DNA of 9,811 bases, taken from a bacterium. GTDB lineage: Bacteria; Patescibacteriota; Minisyncoccia; UBA6257; 1-14-0-10-44-23. Numbering within the stretch: position 1 is the first letter of the stretch; the number at the start of each line of letters is the position of its first letter. The notes below the pieces were generated by a model. The model worked only from the letters and a program-made list of their open reading frames with translations. It made no database searches and was not told where the DNA came from. The position numbers were made by a program, and so were the translations under genes. Location of the stretch: contig JAUYME010000064.1 of the NCBI GenBank assembly GCA_030699515.1, forward strand, positions 1 through 9,811. Reading direction: 5' to 3'. Of this stretch, positions 1-5,941 are shown piece by piece.

Positions 1-1
1 G

Positions 2-265
2 CACTTGGTCTCACTTGGTAATGTGAGCGAGCAGGCGGATAAGGTATATGAAGATCTGACTACTGCCGGCGTGGAAGTTTTGTATGACGATCGGGAGGCT
101 TCGGCCGGGGTTAAATTGGCGGATGCGGAGCTTTTGGGCATGCCCACGCGCGTGGTAATCAGCCCTAAGACCTTAGAAAAAGAAAGCGTGGAAGTGACAG
201 ACAGGGCGAGCGGAAAGACGGAGTTGGTGCCTTTAAATACGTTTGTGAAGCATCTCACTGTTTAA
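2..265 (+). CDS. proS: Prolyl-tRNA synthetase, C-terminal end (partial)
   Basis: This is the 3' end of a gene that begins left of the window; the frame is open to base 2, so the TTG at 5-7 is not a real start. The 87 visible residues match the class II anticodon-binding domain of prolyl-tRNA synthetase, which charges tRNA-Pro in the cytoplasm. Visible signatures are HLVSLGN at the start, LYDDREASAGVKLADAELLG in the middle (read here as VLYDDREASAGVK) and then GMPTRVVISPKTLEKESVE. The protein ends directly after this domain with LNTFVKHLTV, as in the bacterial short forms that lack a C-terminal zinc-binding extension. It is the only + strand gene and converges on the RmlD-like reductase gene, with 67 bases between the two stop codons. 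The catalytic domain cannot be seen, so an editing domain cannot be judged. Other class IIa synthetases (Thr, His, Gly) share the fold, but the SAGVK and GMPTRVV stretches fit ProRS best. Confidence 0.87.
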   Translation, partial: HLVSLGNVSEQADKVYEDLTTAGVEVLYDDREASAGVKLADAELLGMPTRVVISPKTLEKESVEVTDRASGKTELVPLNTFVKHLTV

Positions 266-286
266 ATCCCTCCCGCATTTGGCGTA

Positions 287-305
287 CTCCCTTTAGGAAA
301 GGGAG
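287..305. terminator. Hairpin between convergent genes, possible terminator
   Basis: A perfect 8-bp inverted repeat (CTCCCTTT and AAAGGGAG) with a 3-base loop lies between the convergent stops of proS (265) and the RmlD-like gene (333). Its position suits a bidirectional terminator, but neither strand has a U-tract directly after the stem, so factor-independent termination is uncertain. It could equally be a structural or repeat element. Confidence 0.35.
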
Positions 306-332
306 AAGAAAAGAGAGGATAAGCGACGGTGG

Positions 333-1217
333 CTAGATGCCTTTGATCTCATCCAGCATTTGTTCAAAGGATGGGATTTCTAGTTTTGTGTTTAGATCTT
401 TGGCTGTGCTCATAACTCGGTTGAGTTTTGGTTCTGGGTTTTCCTTTATTTCTATCTCTTTGTTGAAGCGTTTTTTGAAAGCTAAAAGCATTTCGTATTT
501 TGAAACTTTATTTGAAAAAATGTGATAAATCCCCTTTTTCGGATATTTTTCTGGCTCGCTCATTATTCTGTCGCAAACTTTGCCAAATTCGCGCGTTGTA
601 ATGCCGTTCCAAAAATGATTTGAGTAACCGCTAATTTCATTGTCTTGTTTTAAAAACCATTCTAACAGACCAGTTTTTCCGCTTAGCTCAAGGCCAATAA
701 TTGAGGTGCGTAGTGTAAGGCAATTTTCTGGCTCGCCTAGGCTTTTGGAAAGGCCGTAAATATCGGTTGGGCTTTTTATTGAATTTTCGTTGTATGGATA
801 ATCTTTTAGCCCGCTAAAAGCACAATCGGTTGTTATATGAATTAGTTTTTCGCCCATTTCGTTTGCAAGTATGTGGGGCAGGGCTGAATTTATGAAAAAA
901 GTTATTGATGGGTTTTCCATTGAAAATGGGATTGTGACTCCGGCAGCGTTTATTGCATAGTCAAAGTCCCCCACTTCTTTAAAAAAGTTTTCTAAATACT
1001 GGCTTGGCTGAGCTTTCTTCCCCTCGTATTCTTTGTAAATTTCTTCTGCGTCAAATTCTACTGCCTTTGCATTCTCAGATTTTCCGTATGCATCTTCCAA
1101 AGCTTTAATCTTTTCGGGATTTCTAACGGCTAAAATAAGCTTGTACTTGTCTTTAAGTACATCATAAACTGCAGACCCAAGCATTCCTGTCGCTCCTAAA
1201 AGGAGAATCCTTTTCAT
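333..1217 (-). CDS. RmlD-like NDP-sugar reductase (short-chain dehydrogenase family)
   Basis: This 294-residue cytoplasmic protein of the extended short-chain dehydrogenase family most resembles dTDP-4-dehydrorhamnose reductase, which reduces a 4-keto-6-deoxy NDP-sugar with NAD(P)H. The N-terminal Rossmann motif GATGMLG is at residues 8-14, NAAG at 90-93 and TTDCAFSG at 129-136 (the family's STDxVFxG strand with the catalytic Thr/Ser). The catalytic YGLSK is Y154-K158, followed by LRTSIIG at 169-175. The C-terminal substrate part has WNGITTREFGK at 203-213, like the RmlD WNGxTxxxFAK region. Length is normal for RmlD. The exact substrate is not fixed, because rmlA and rmlB are not in the window. 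A GGAG lies only 2 bases before the ATG, too close for a normal Shine-Dalgarno, while TAAAAT lies 7 bases before it, so a leaderless message is likely. The AT-rich repeat copy 1222-1258 forms the upstream region. It is the last gene of the leftward series. Confidence 0.8.
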   Translation of the reverse strand: MKRILLLGATGMLGSAVYDVLKDKYKLILAVRNPEKIKALEDAYGKSENAKAVEFDAEEIYKEYEGKKAQPSQYLENFFKEVGDFDYAINAAGVTIPFSMENPSITFFINSALPHILANEMGEKLIHITTDCAFSGLKDYPYNENSIKSPTDIYGLSKSLGEPENCLTLRTSIIGLELSGKTGLLEWFLKQDNEISGYSNHFWNGITTREFGKVCDRIMSEPEKYPKKGIYHIFSNKVSKYEMLLAFKKRFNKEIEIKENPEPKLNRVMSTAKDLNTKLEIPSFEQMLDEIKGI

Positions 1218-1221
1218 CGCT

Positions 1222-1258
1222 CCAATTTTAAATTTTTAGTTTTTAATTTCAAAACAAT
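1222..1258. repeat. AT-rich dispersed element, copy 1
   Basis: This 37-base AT-rich segment matches 2109-2145 in the same orientation at 32 of 37 positions without gaps. Bases 1223-1259 also match the reverse complement of 1624-1660 at 29 of 37. It fills most of the 49-base spacer between the RmlD-like and four-helix-bundle genes. Copies 1 and 2 therefore form imperfect inverted repeats around the four-helix-bundle gene. Confidence 0.7.
1225..1252 (-). promoter_or_regulatory. Candidate promoter of the RmlD-like gene inside the AT-rich repeat
   Basis: On the - strand, TTGAAA (1252-1247) is separated by 16 bases from TAAAAT (1230-1225). These match the sigma-70 -35 and -10 consensus at 5 of 6 positions each. 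The predicted transcript start falls about one base before the ATG at 1217, which implies a leaderless mRNA. AT-rich sequence produces chance matches, so support is moderate. Confidence 0.45.
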
Positions 1259-1266
1259 GTTGAATA

Positions 1267-1611
1267 TTATGAATTTTTTAATGTGGAAAATATTTTGCCG
1301 AAGATTAATTTGAGTTCATGGGACTCTTTCTGAAGCTTTTTGATTTCTGTGGAACTGTTCTCTGTCTCTTCTAATAAGTCTAACCAATATTCTGTCTCTT
1401 GCGCTTCTTTTCTGCAAATGCTTATTTTGCTTTTAAAATCGCGCTTAGAACTTCCGGCATTTGCCTCTCGGTAATTCGCTCCGATGCTGGTAGCAGACTT
1501 GAGAAGTTGAGAAATAATATTTGAATTTCTTGGACCTATTTTTAATTTCTTCGTGAAGCGCAGAACATCTTTGCTGAACTTAAGCGTTCTTTCTTCTAAA
1601 TTGTACTTCAT
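1267..1611 (-). CDS. Four-helix-bundle protein (23S rRNA intervening-sequence protein family)
   Basis: This 114-residue all-alpha protein belongs to the family first noticed as ORFs inside 23S rRNA intervening sequences (TIGR02436-type four helix bundle). The hallmark SATSIGANYREA is at residues 39-50 and is followed by helix KISICRKEAQETEYWLDLL at 62-80; both ends are helical and lysine-rich. Its length is typical. The same fold includes the accessory protein Avd of diversity-generating retroelements, but no reverse transcriptase or template repeat is present here. The biochemical role of stand-alone members is not established. The gene sits between a cupin and a reductase of sugar metabolism without an obvious link to them, and is bracketed by AT-rich repeat copies in opposite orientation (1222-1258 and 1624-1660), so it looks like an inserted cassette. 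TCTAAT ends 6 bases before the ATG and there is no Shine-Dalgarno sequence. Confidence 0.85.
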   Translation of the reverse strand: MKYNLEERTLKFSKDVLRFTKKLKIGPRNSNIISQLLKSATSIGANYREANAGSSKRDFKSKISICRKEAQETEYWLDLLEETENSSTEIKKLQKESHELKLIFGKIFSTLKNS

Positions 1612-1617
1612 TCTTTC

Positions 1618-1623
1618 ATTAGA
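1618..1623 (-). promoter_or_regulatory. -10-like element directly before the four-helix-bundle gene
   Basis: TCTAAT on the - strand matches TATAAT at 5 of 6 positions and ends 6 bases before the ATG at 1611, so transcription would begin at or next to the A of the start codon. I see no convincing -35 hexamer at 16-18 bases. Only the -10 and its spacing support this. Confidence 0.35.
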
Positions 1624-1660
1624 GATTGTTTAAAAATTTGAAACTTGAAATTTGAAATTG
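1624..1660. repeat. AT-rich dispersed element, copy 2 (inverted)
   Basis: The reverse complement of this segment matches 1223-1259 at 29 of 37 positions without gaps. It contains three tandem heptamers of the form TTGAAAN (1638-1658). It lies in the 59-base spacer between the four-helix-bundle and cupin genes and, with copy 1, flanks the four-helix-bundle gene as imperfect inverted repeats. Confidence 0.65.
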
Positions 1661-1670
1661 TGAAATATGG

Positions 1671-2102
1671 TTACTCCCATATTTCACTGCCCCAATAGTT
1701 ATGGTCGAAATGAAAGTAATCGTCTTTTGCTTCCTCTAAGGTTTTGGTGGAGAAGAAAATTATTTTTGTATCTGGGTCGTACATTTTCATTCCATTTGCG
1801 TAACCGGGTGGAATGTAAACTACTTTTGGTTGGTCTGCGTTAAGTTCAAATTTATGAATTTTTACATCCTTGCTTGGTGTTTCGTGATGATCAATGGGTA
1901 CCGCTACCAAAAGCGCTCTGCCGTGGGGCAGAAAAACGTACTTCGCTTCTTCCATGTGCCCATGCAGGCCTCTAATTGGCCTATCCGGAGCATTTTCTAT
2001 CATGTAGAAGCGCTTTACGTCTTTAAATTCAAAAGGGTTTACAAAGCGGACCCTTCCTCTCTCGTCTTCTCCCAGCCCTCCTTCTAGAATGTGTGGTTCC
2101 AT
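1671..2102 (-). CDS. RmlC/FdtA-like sugar-epimerase or isomerase cupin
   Basis: This 143-residue single-domain cupin resembles dTDP-4-dehydrorhamnose 3,5-epimerase (RmlC) and the related FdtA/WxcM-type dTDP-4-keto-6-deoxyhexose isomerases. The RGLHGH motif at residues 44-49 corresponds to the RmlC RGLHxQ motif and supplies the likely catalytic His47. YIPPGYANGM at 96-105 is the conserved turn before the later cupin strands, and the C-terminus is rich in Tyr, His and Asp (DDYFHFDHNYW, 127-137). It is shorter than typical RmlC (about 180 residues), which favours the shorter FdtA-like group; epimerase versus ketoisomerase activity cannot be decided by eye. It would act in the cytoplasm on a nucleotide-linked keto sugar, plausibly upstream of the RmlD-like reductase two genes downstream. 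The repeat copy 2109-2145 lies just before the ATG and no Shine-Dalgarno sequence is visible. Confidence 0.75.
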   Translation of the reverse strand: MEPHILEGGLGEDERGRVRFVNPFEFKDVKRFYMIENAPDRPIRGLHGHMEEAKYVFLPHGRALLVAVPIDHHETPSKDVKIHKFELNADQPKVVYIPPGYANGMKMYDPDTKIIFFSTKTLEEAKDDYFHFDHNYWGSEIWE

Positions 2103-2108
2103 ATTGAA

Positions 2109-2145
2109 CTAATTTTTAATTTCTAGTTTTAAATTTTAAAACAAT
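2109..2145. repeat. AT-rich dispersed element, copy 3 (direct)
   Basis: This matches copy 1 (1222-1258) at 32 of 37 positions in the same orientation, without gaps. It lies 6 bases before the ATG of the cupin gene, a position like that of copy 1 before the RmlD-like gene. The promoter-like hexamers of copy 1 align here with weaker TTAAAA and AAAAAT. Confidence 0.7.
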
Positions 2146-2204
2146 ACCAGAATACATTAATTAAAGAATTTTGAGTACAGACTGTAAAATTTTAGATCTT
2201 TGAA

Positions 2205-2226
2205 CTAATTTTAAATTTTTAACAAT
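2205..2226. repeat. AT-rich dispersed element, shortened copy 4
   Basis: Bases 2205-2220 match the first 16 bases of copy 1 at 15 positions, and 2221-2226 (AACAAT) match its end, so the middle appears deleted. The 13-base string starting TTGAACTAA is identical at 2104-2116 and 2200-2212, extending the similarity to copy 3 to the left. It begins 3 bases past the stop of the small ORF at 2303-2229. Confidence 0.5.
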
Positions 2227-2228
2227 TT

Positions 2229-2303
2229 TTAATACTTTAATCCCAAAATATCTAATGAAAGCATGAAACCAAGGCCAATTATTCCAAATTCAGTATTTTT
2301 CAC
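2229..2303 (-). pseudogene. 24-codon GTG ORF: small hydrophobic peptide or remnant of a nucleotide-sugar dehydrogenase
   Basis: A reading frame starting with GTG overlaps the last 14 bases of the nucleotidyltransferase gene and ends in TAA at 2229. It encodes VKNTEFGIIGLGF followed by MLSLDILGLKY. The string GIIGLGF matches the first strand and glycine loop at the N-terminus of UDP-glucose/GDP-mannose 6-dehydrogenases (usually IGIIGLGFVG), a family expected among nucleotide-sugar genes. After it the frame departs from that family and stops. It could be the stub of an internally deleted dehydrogenase gene, a real one-span membrane peptide, or chance. No Shine-Dalgarno sequence precedes the GTG. 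AT-rich repeat copy 4 begins just beyond the stop, consistent with a rearrangement junction. This is mostly inference from a seven-residue match. Confidence 0.3.
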
Positions 2304-2736
2304 TTTTTGAGTATTTTTCTAAAAATCTTGAAGAAGAGCGAACCTTTTCTCCTCCTATATTAAAAATCATTTTTATCCCCAGTTCTTTACATACAGCAGC
2401 CTCTGGGATATTGCCTAGATTTCTGTCTCCCCCATTGGCAAAGATGTCTGGCTTATACTTTCTTAGTGTTTCGCATACAGACTGATCTTTGTCTACTACC
2501 GCAAATACTTCGTCTACTATTTTCATTGCGGATATTAGGCGCATCCTGTCTTCAAGAGGCATAAATTGTCTTCCTTTTTTCTTGATTAAAAAATCGTCGC
2601 TGTTTACAAAGACTATAAGCCTCCCGCTTGGGCCCACCAGCTCTTTTGCCTGCTCAAACATATTAAGGTGGCCAACATGGATTGGATCAAAACCTCCGGA
2701 AACTGCCAATGTTTTGCCCTTATAGTCTTCTACCAT
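2290..2736 (-). CDS. Nucleotidyltransferase (RfaE C-domain/cytidylyltransferase-like)
   Basis: This 148-residue cytoplasmic enzyme is of the HxGH nucleotidyltransferase superfamily and transfers a nucleotide onto a phosphorylated small molecule. GGFDPIHVGHLNMF at residues 14-27 contains the HxGH signature (H20-H23). NSDDFLIKKKG at 45-55 and PLEDRMRLISAMKIVDEV at 60-77 follow the order seen in the adenylyltransferase domain of RfaE/HldE, as does NGGDR at 101-105. KVRSSSRFLEK at 131-141 stands where the family has its ISST/S-R loop, which binds the triphosphate. The length suits a stand-alone domain; no sugar-kinase domain is fused. The likely product is an ADP- or CDP-activated sugar or polyol, and the substrate cannot be told from sequence. 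It follows the epimerase by 49 bases, probably in one operon. The start is the ATG before VEDYKGKT; no strong Shine-Dalgarno is present, and the best -10 match (ATTAAT, 10 bases upstream) is weak. Confidence 0.8.
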   Translation of the reverse strand: MVEDYKGKTLAVSGGFDPIHVGHLNMFEQAKELVGPSGRLIVFVNSDDFLIKKKGRQFMPLEDRMRLISAMKIVDEVFAVVDKDQSVCETLRKYKPDIFANGGDRNLGNIPEAAVCKELGIKMIFNIGGEKVRSSSRFLEKYSKSEKY

Positions 2737-2785
2737 GCTTTTAGCTATTAATGGTCATGCAATTCTTTTTTAACTTTCCTCTTTC

Positions 2786-3739
2786 TTACTTTAATTCTCC
2801 GTTAGTGTGCATTCCTGCGATGTGGCGCTCGTTGAAATAAATATCTTTTTCAGTGTACTTTACCCTTCCACTTTTTATTAAATCTGCAATTTGCCCTGCG
2901 CCTTCTTTAATCGTAAGAACTTTTTCTAGCTCTAGTGCGCCATCTTCTTCTGCTTTTTTTGTTGAAACGTGATAGTTTCGCTTGTCTTCAAACTGCTGCT
3001 GTACATACTCTATATCGCATCCGGTAAGCTCTGCTACTTCTTTGCCCAAATCTTTTATTTGATAGTTTAGGGTAGAAAGGTTGTAAACCCCTTGTAGCTT
3101 TTTATTGTAAAGAGCGTTTACCATAGCTTCAGCAACATTGCGAACGTGAATTAGCGGGCGCCACTGCGTTCCGCCAAAAATTGAAAGCTTTCCTTTGGTT
3201 AAGGCGTTAGCAGTCATATAGTTAACAACAAGGTCCATTCTTAGTCTTGAGAAGCTGTCTGATACCCCAAAAACTGTTCCAAGGCGGAAGGAAACTGAGT
3301 CTTTGTCTGCCAAAAATTTTTCTGCTTCTGCCTTTGTTTCTGCGTAAAGAGAAAGCGGGTTAAGCTCGCTTTCTTCGTTTACTTCTTCGTCGTTTGCTCC
3401 GTAAACAGAGCAGGTAGAGAGGAAAAGAATTCTGCCGTCAAAATTATTTGCAAGCCACTCTACAGATTTTTGGTTTATAGCGATGGTTAGCTCTGGATGC
3501 ACTTGGCAGGCGGCGTCGCCAACTATGGCGGCTAGCCAAATTACGTGGGTGTAGTCTTTTAAGAGCTTACCTAATTTTTCGCTGTCGCGAACATCGCCGT
3601 AAACAAAGTTTACAGGTTTAAAATACTGATCCTCATACAACAGATTGTCGTAAACGGCAAAAGGGATTTTTCTATCTGCCAATATGTCTGTTACGGCACC
3701 TCCGATGTATCCGGCTCCGCCTACTACTAGAACTTTCAT
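2786..3739 (-). CDS. NAD-dependent nucleotide-sugar epimerase/dehydratase
   Basis: This 317-residue extended short-chain dehydrogenase acts on an NDP-sugar in the cytoplasm. The NAD-binding GGAGYIG is at residues 7-13, and D50 in YGDVRD is the usual adenine-contacting residue. The catalytic region has STCSVYG at 108-114 and YAETK at Y132-K136 (the YxxxK dyad). RPLIHVRNVAEA at 194-205 is the substrate-domain signature shared by UDP-glucose 4-epimerases and related enzymes. VGDAACQ at 73-79 is uncommon there and may mark a subfamily. The C-terminal 30 residues (after about 288) extend past the core and are polar. Epimerase, dehydratase or reductase activity cannot be chosen from motifs alone. 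The gene has its own good promoter (3777-3749) and starts a separate unit downstream of the ligase pair; the nucleotidyltransferase follows after 49 bases. Confidence 0.8.
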   Translation of the reverse strand: MKVLVVGGAGYIGGAVTDILADRKIPFAVYDNLLYEDQYFKPVNFVYGDVRDSEKLGKLLKDYTHVIWLAAIVGDAACQVHPELTIAINQKSVEWLANNFDGRILFLSTCSVYGANDEEVNEESELNPLSLYAETKAEAEKFLADKDSVSFRLGTVFGVSDSFSRLRMDLVVNYMTANALTKGKLSIFGGTQWRPLIHVRNVAEAMVNALYNKKLQGVYNLSTLNYQIKDLGKEVAELTGCDIEYVQQQFEDKRNYHVSTKKAEEDGALELEKVLTIKEGAGQIADLIKSGRVKYTEKDIYFNERHIAGMHTNGELK

Positions 3740-3748
3740 GATTGTGCA

Positions 3749-3777
3749 ATTTTAGCACGGCTAAATATCATGGGCAA
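3749..3777 (-). promoter_or_regulatory. Sigma-70-type extended -10 promoter of the epimerase gene
   Basis: On the - strand, TTGCCC (3777-3772) and TAAAAT (3754-3749) are separated by 17 bases, and TGC directly before TAAAAT makes an extended -10. The predicted start is an A at about 3742-3743, only 3-4 bases before the ATG, so the message would be essentially leaderless. A 6-bp inverted repeat (TTTAGC and GCTAAA, 3751-3765) overlaps the -10 and could be an operator, though it may be fortuitous. Confidence 0.6.
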
Positions 3778-3784
3778 CAAAAAT

Positions 3785-5941
3785 TTACAGAGATTGCCCA
3801 AAATTTATATCTGGCCAAATCCCTTGCTCTACAGAATCAATTATTTTTTGCAGTGCGTCAGATTGAGCATGGCCATTTTTAATCATTCTCTGTGCGGCTT
3901 TGATTACATTTTCTTGTGATCTTAGATTGTAGAATTTCTGAAACAGAGTGTCATAAATTAGTCCTATGTCTGCCTTGTTTCTTAAGAACAGGTCTTCTTC
4001 CAGGCTCATATCAAAGGCCTTTTCAAAGTTGTTAAAAGCTTCTTGGTAGTGGTTATCCTCATCTTGAATCCAAAGAAGGAGGCCGTAGTAATAGTAAGAG
4101 TCTGCCAGTTCCGGATCCTCTTCCATAATATTTTTGACTATTGGAAAGGCCTCCTCGCTTCTTCCCTGATACATTAGGTTAACCGCCAGCTGGAATTGAT
4201 AGCTGGGCCTATTTGGCGCAAAGGTTAATGCATGCCTTAAATATTCCTCTCCTTTTTTTAACAATTCAGTATTCTCTGTTTCATTTGCCCTAACCTGATA
4301 CGCAGCTGCAAGGCTTGCGGTAAAGCGAAAATCGTATGGTCTTTTGTTTTTATATTCCTCTGCTTTTGTAAAAGCTATGTTAAGCAGTGCTTCCTCTTGG
4401 ATTGTTCTTGTGTCTTGGCGTTTCTGGTAGTTGGAGAGAAAATCTCTTCTGATAGTAGTTTGTGCAAAAGTAAATGGCTCAAACACCGAATCGCGACTCC
4501 GCTCTGTGCTGCCATTAGAGCTTTTTAGCTTAGTGTATTCTCTCATTTGCATATATGCAGGAAAATCGTTTTTTATGAAAACCCAAGAGAGGAAAATTGT
4601 TATGAGTAAAAATGCTGCTAGCAGTGTTGTTGGCCTGCCTTTGTTTGGCTTGGCTTGACTGGTGCTATCAGAGGATGTATGCAAAGCAAAAGCAAGGGTA
4701 AGAAAGAATGGAACAATGCTGACAGTTTGATCAAAAACGAACAATAGATGCACAAAAAATACAGAGCCATAGAAAATATAAGCTATTTTTTCTAAAGAAA
4801 ATTCTTTTACCCACAAAGTTCCTCGCAAGAAGAAAAACCAAATTAACAAGTAGGCTATAAGCCCAAGTAGGCCATTTTCTACTAAAACGTTAAGCGGCTC
4901 ATTGTGGGCTTTATCTAGCCAATCTTTCTCGTACTTATAATGCTCTAATTGGTAATTTTTAGCGAAAGCAAGTACATAATTATTGGGCCCCCAGCCAAGT
5001 GCAAGATTTTTTATCCCGCTTTTTGCCGGATTTACTGCATCAATGCTGTACTGGGTAGATAAAAGTCGGGTTTTTGTTGACTTGTCTTCTGTGCTGATAT
5101 TGGCAATTCGGGCTAGACCGGGAACTTTTTGCCAAATTTGGTTGTTCTTTGTTGCAAGGAATATCGCGCTAAAAATTATTACTACAAGCAAAATAATTGC
5201 GGATAGCTTACGAATATTTATTTTTTTGTAATAAAGGCCTCTTTCCTTTGCTGCCAGATATACAAAAATGACCAACAAGCCAACCGCAAGACCAAGTATT
5301 GTTCCTCTAGTTTGAGTAATAAATATGCTTATTGGCGACAATACTAATGTAAGCAATGCAAGCCTTCGCCAGGCCCCTTTATTAAGTTCGTGCAAGAGCA
5401 AAAAGGAGGCAAACATAGAAAAGATCAAGTATCCGGCTAAGAAAGTGGGGTTGCCCACAAAAGATGGGGGCCTGCTGACTCCTTGCGCAAATTCTATAAA
5501 CACTTTCCCCAGCAAAATAAGGCTGGTGACGATTGTTAGTTTAAAAAATGTAAGCCAGTCCCTTTTTTCAAAATTGAGTAATGCTAGCAGGAAGAGGGCG
5601 AATAGAGATATAGCACCAACAAGGCCATCTCCTCTTTGAATATGCCCCCAAAATGCGCTGTATTTATCTAGCGCAAATATTGTGCTTACTATTAGTATTG
5701 CGATAAAGCTTGCTATAGCAATAAATAGCGGATTTTTTATAAAACTAATGAGCTTTTGTGTTGATTCTTTTCTAAATTCTCTGTCTAAAATTAGGCTAAG
5801 CGTAAAACTAATGATTGCAGCCAGTACGAGGCTTTTAAAGAAAAAAACTTTGCTTGCCGAACTAGGAAAGAAAATGGAGCTGTCGTTAACAAGCGGAAGA
5901 AAAGCAAGAGCTAAAAGAAGTATTTTTGTCAGCTTTTTCAT
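3785..5941 (-). CDS. O-antigen ligase/O-oligosaccharyltransferase-family membrane protein with C-terminal TPR region
   Basis: This 718-residue polytopic protein of the Wzy/WaaL/PglL superfamily transfers or polymerises lipid-linked glycans on the outer face of the membrane. About 11-12 hydrophobic segments fill residues 5-455. Superfamily landmarks are FVGNPTFLAGYLIF (161-174), TQTRGTILG (209-217), LGWGPNNY (315-322) and AHNEPLNVLVENG (345-357), the last with the conserved His of the large outer loop. The tail from about 515 to 700 is helical and reads as TPR repeats, with helix pairs around 531-575, 578-609, 613-648 and 650-690. Its start codon overlaps the stop of the upstream ligase gene (ATGA, 5941-5938), and AGAGG lies 7 bases before the ATG, so the two genes are translationally coupled. 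CPR bacteria generally lack lipopolysaccharide, so a surface-polysaccharide or protein-glycan role is likelier than O-antigen ligation; this is inference. Confidence 0.82.
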   Translation of the reverse strand: MKKLTKILLLALAFLPLVNDSSIFFPSSASKVFFFKSLVLAAIISFTLSLILDREFRKESTQKLISFIKNPLFIAIASFIAILIVSTIFALDKYSAFWGHIQRGDGLVGAISLFALFLLALLNFEKRDWLTFFKLTIVTSLILLGKVFIEFAQGVSRPPSFVGNPTFLAGYLIFSMFASFLLLHELNKGAWRRLALLTLVLSPISIFITQTRGTILGLAVGLLVIFVYLAAKERGLYYKKINIRKLSAIILLVVIIFSAIFLATKNNQIWQKVPGLARIANISTEDKSTKTRLLSTQYSIDAVNPAKSGIKNLALGWGPNNYVLAFAKNYQLEHYKYEKDWLDKAHNEPLNVLVENGLLGLIAYLLIWFFFLRGTLWVKEFSLEKIAYIFYGSVFFVHLLFVFDQTVSIVPFFLTLAFALHTSSDSTSQAKPNKGRPTTLLAAFLLITIFLSWVFIKNDFPAYMQMREYTKLKSSNGSTERSRDSVFEPFTFAQTTIRRDFLSNYQKRQDTRTIQEEALLNIAFTKAEEYKNKRPYDFRFTASLAAAYQVRANETENTELLKKGEEYLRHALTFAPNRPSYQFQLAVNLMYQGRSEEAFPIVKNIMEEDPELADSYYYYGLLLWIQDEDNHYQEAFNNFEKAFDMSLEEDLFLRNKADIGLIYDTLFQKFYNLRSQENVIKAAQRMIKNGHAQSDALQKIIDSVEQGIWPDINFGQSL

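Noticed and set aside
287..305. Hairpin as a certain bidirectional intrinsic terminator
   Set aside because: The stem is perfect, but neither strand has a following U-tract, so it is kept only as a low-confidence feature.
1220..1223. GGAG as the Shine-Dalgarno sequence of the RmlD-like gene
   Set aside because: It is only 2 bases from the ATG, much closer than functional spacing, while a -10-like hexamer overlaps this region.
1267..1611. Four-helix-bundle protein as the Avd accessory protein of a diversity-generating retroelement
   Set aside because: The fold is shared, but no reverse transcriptase gene, template repeat or adenine-mutagenised variable repeat is visible in the window.
1638..1658. 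Tandem TTGAAAN heptamers as a CRISPR-like or iteron array
   Set aside because: There are only three short units without spacers, and no cas or replication genes; they are part of the dispersed AT-rich element.
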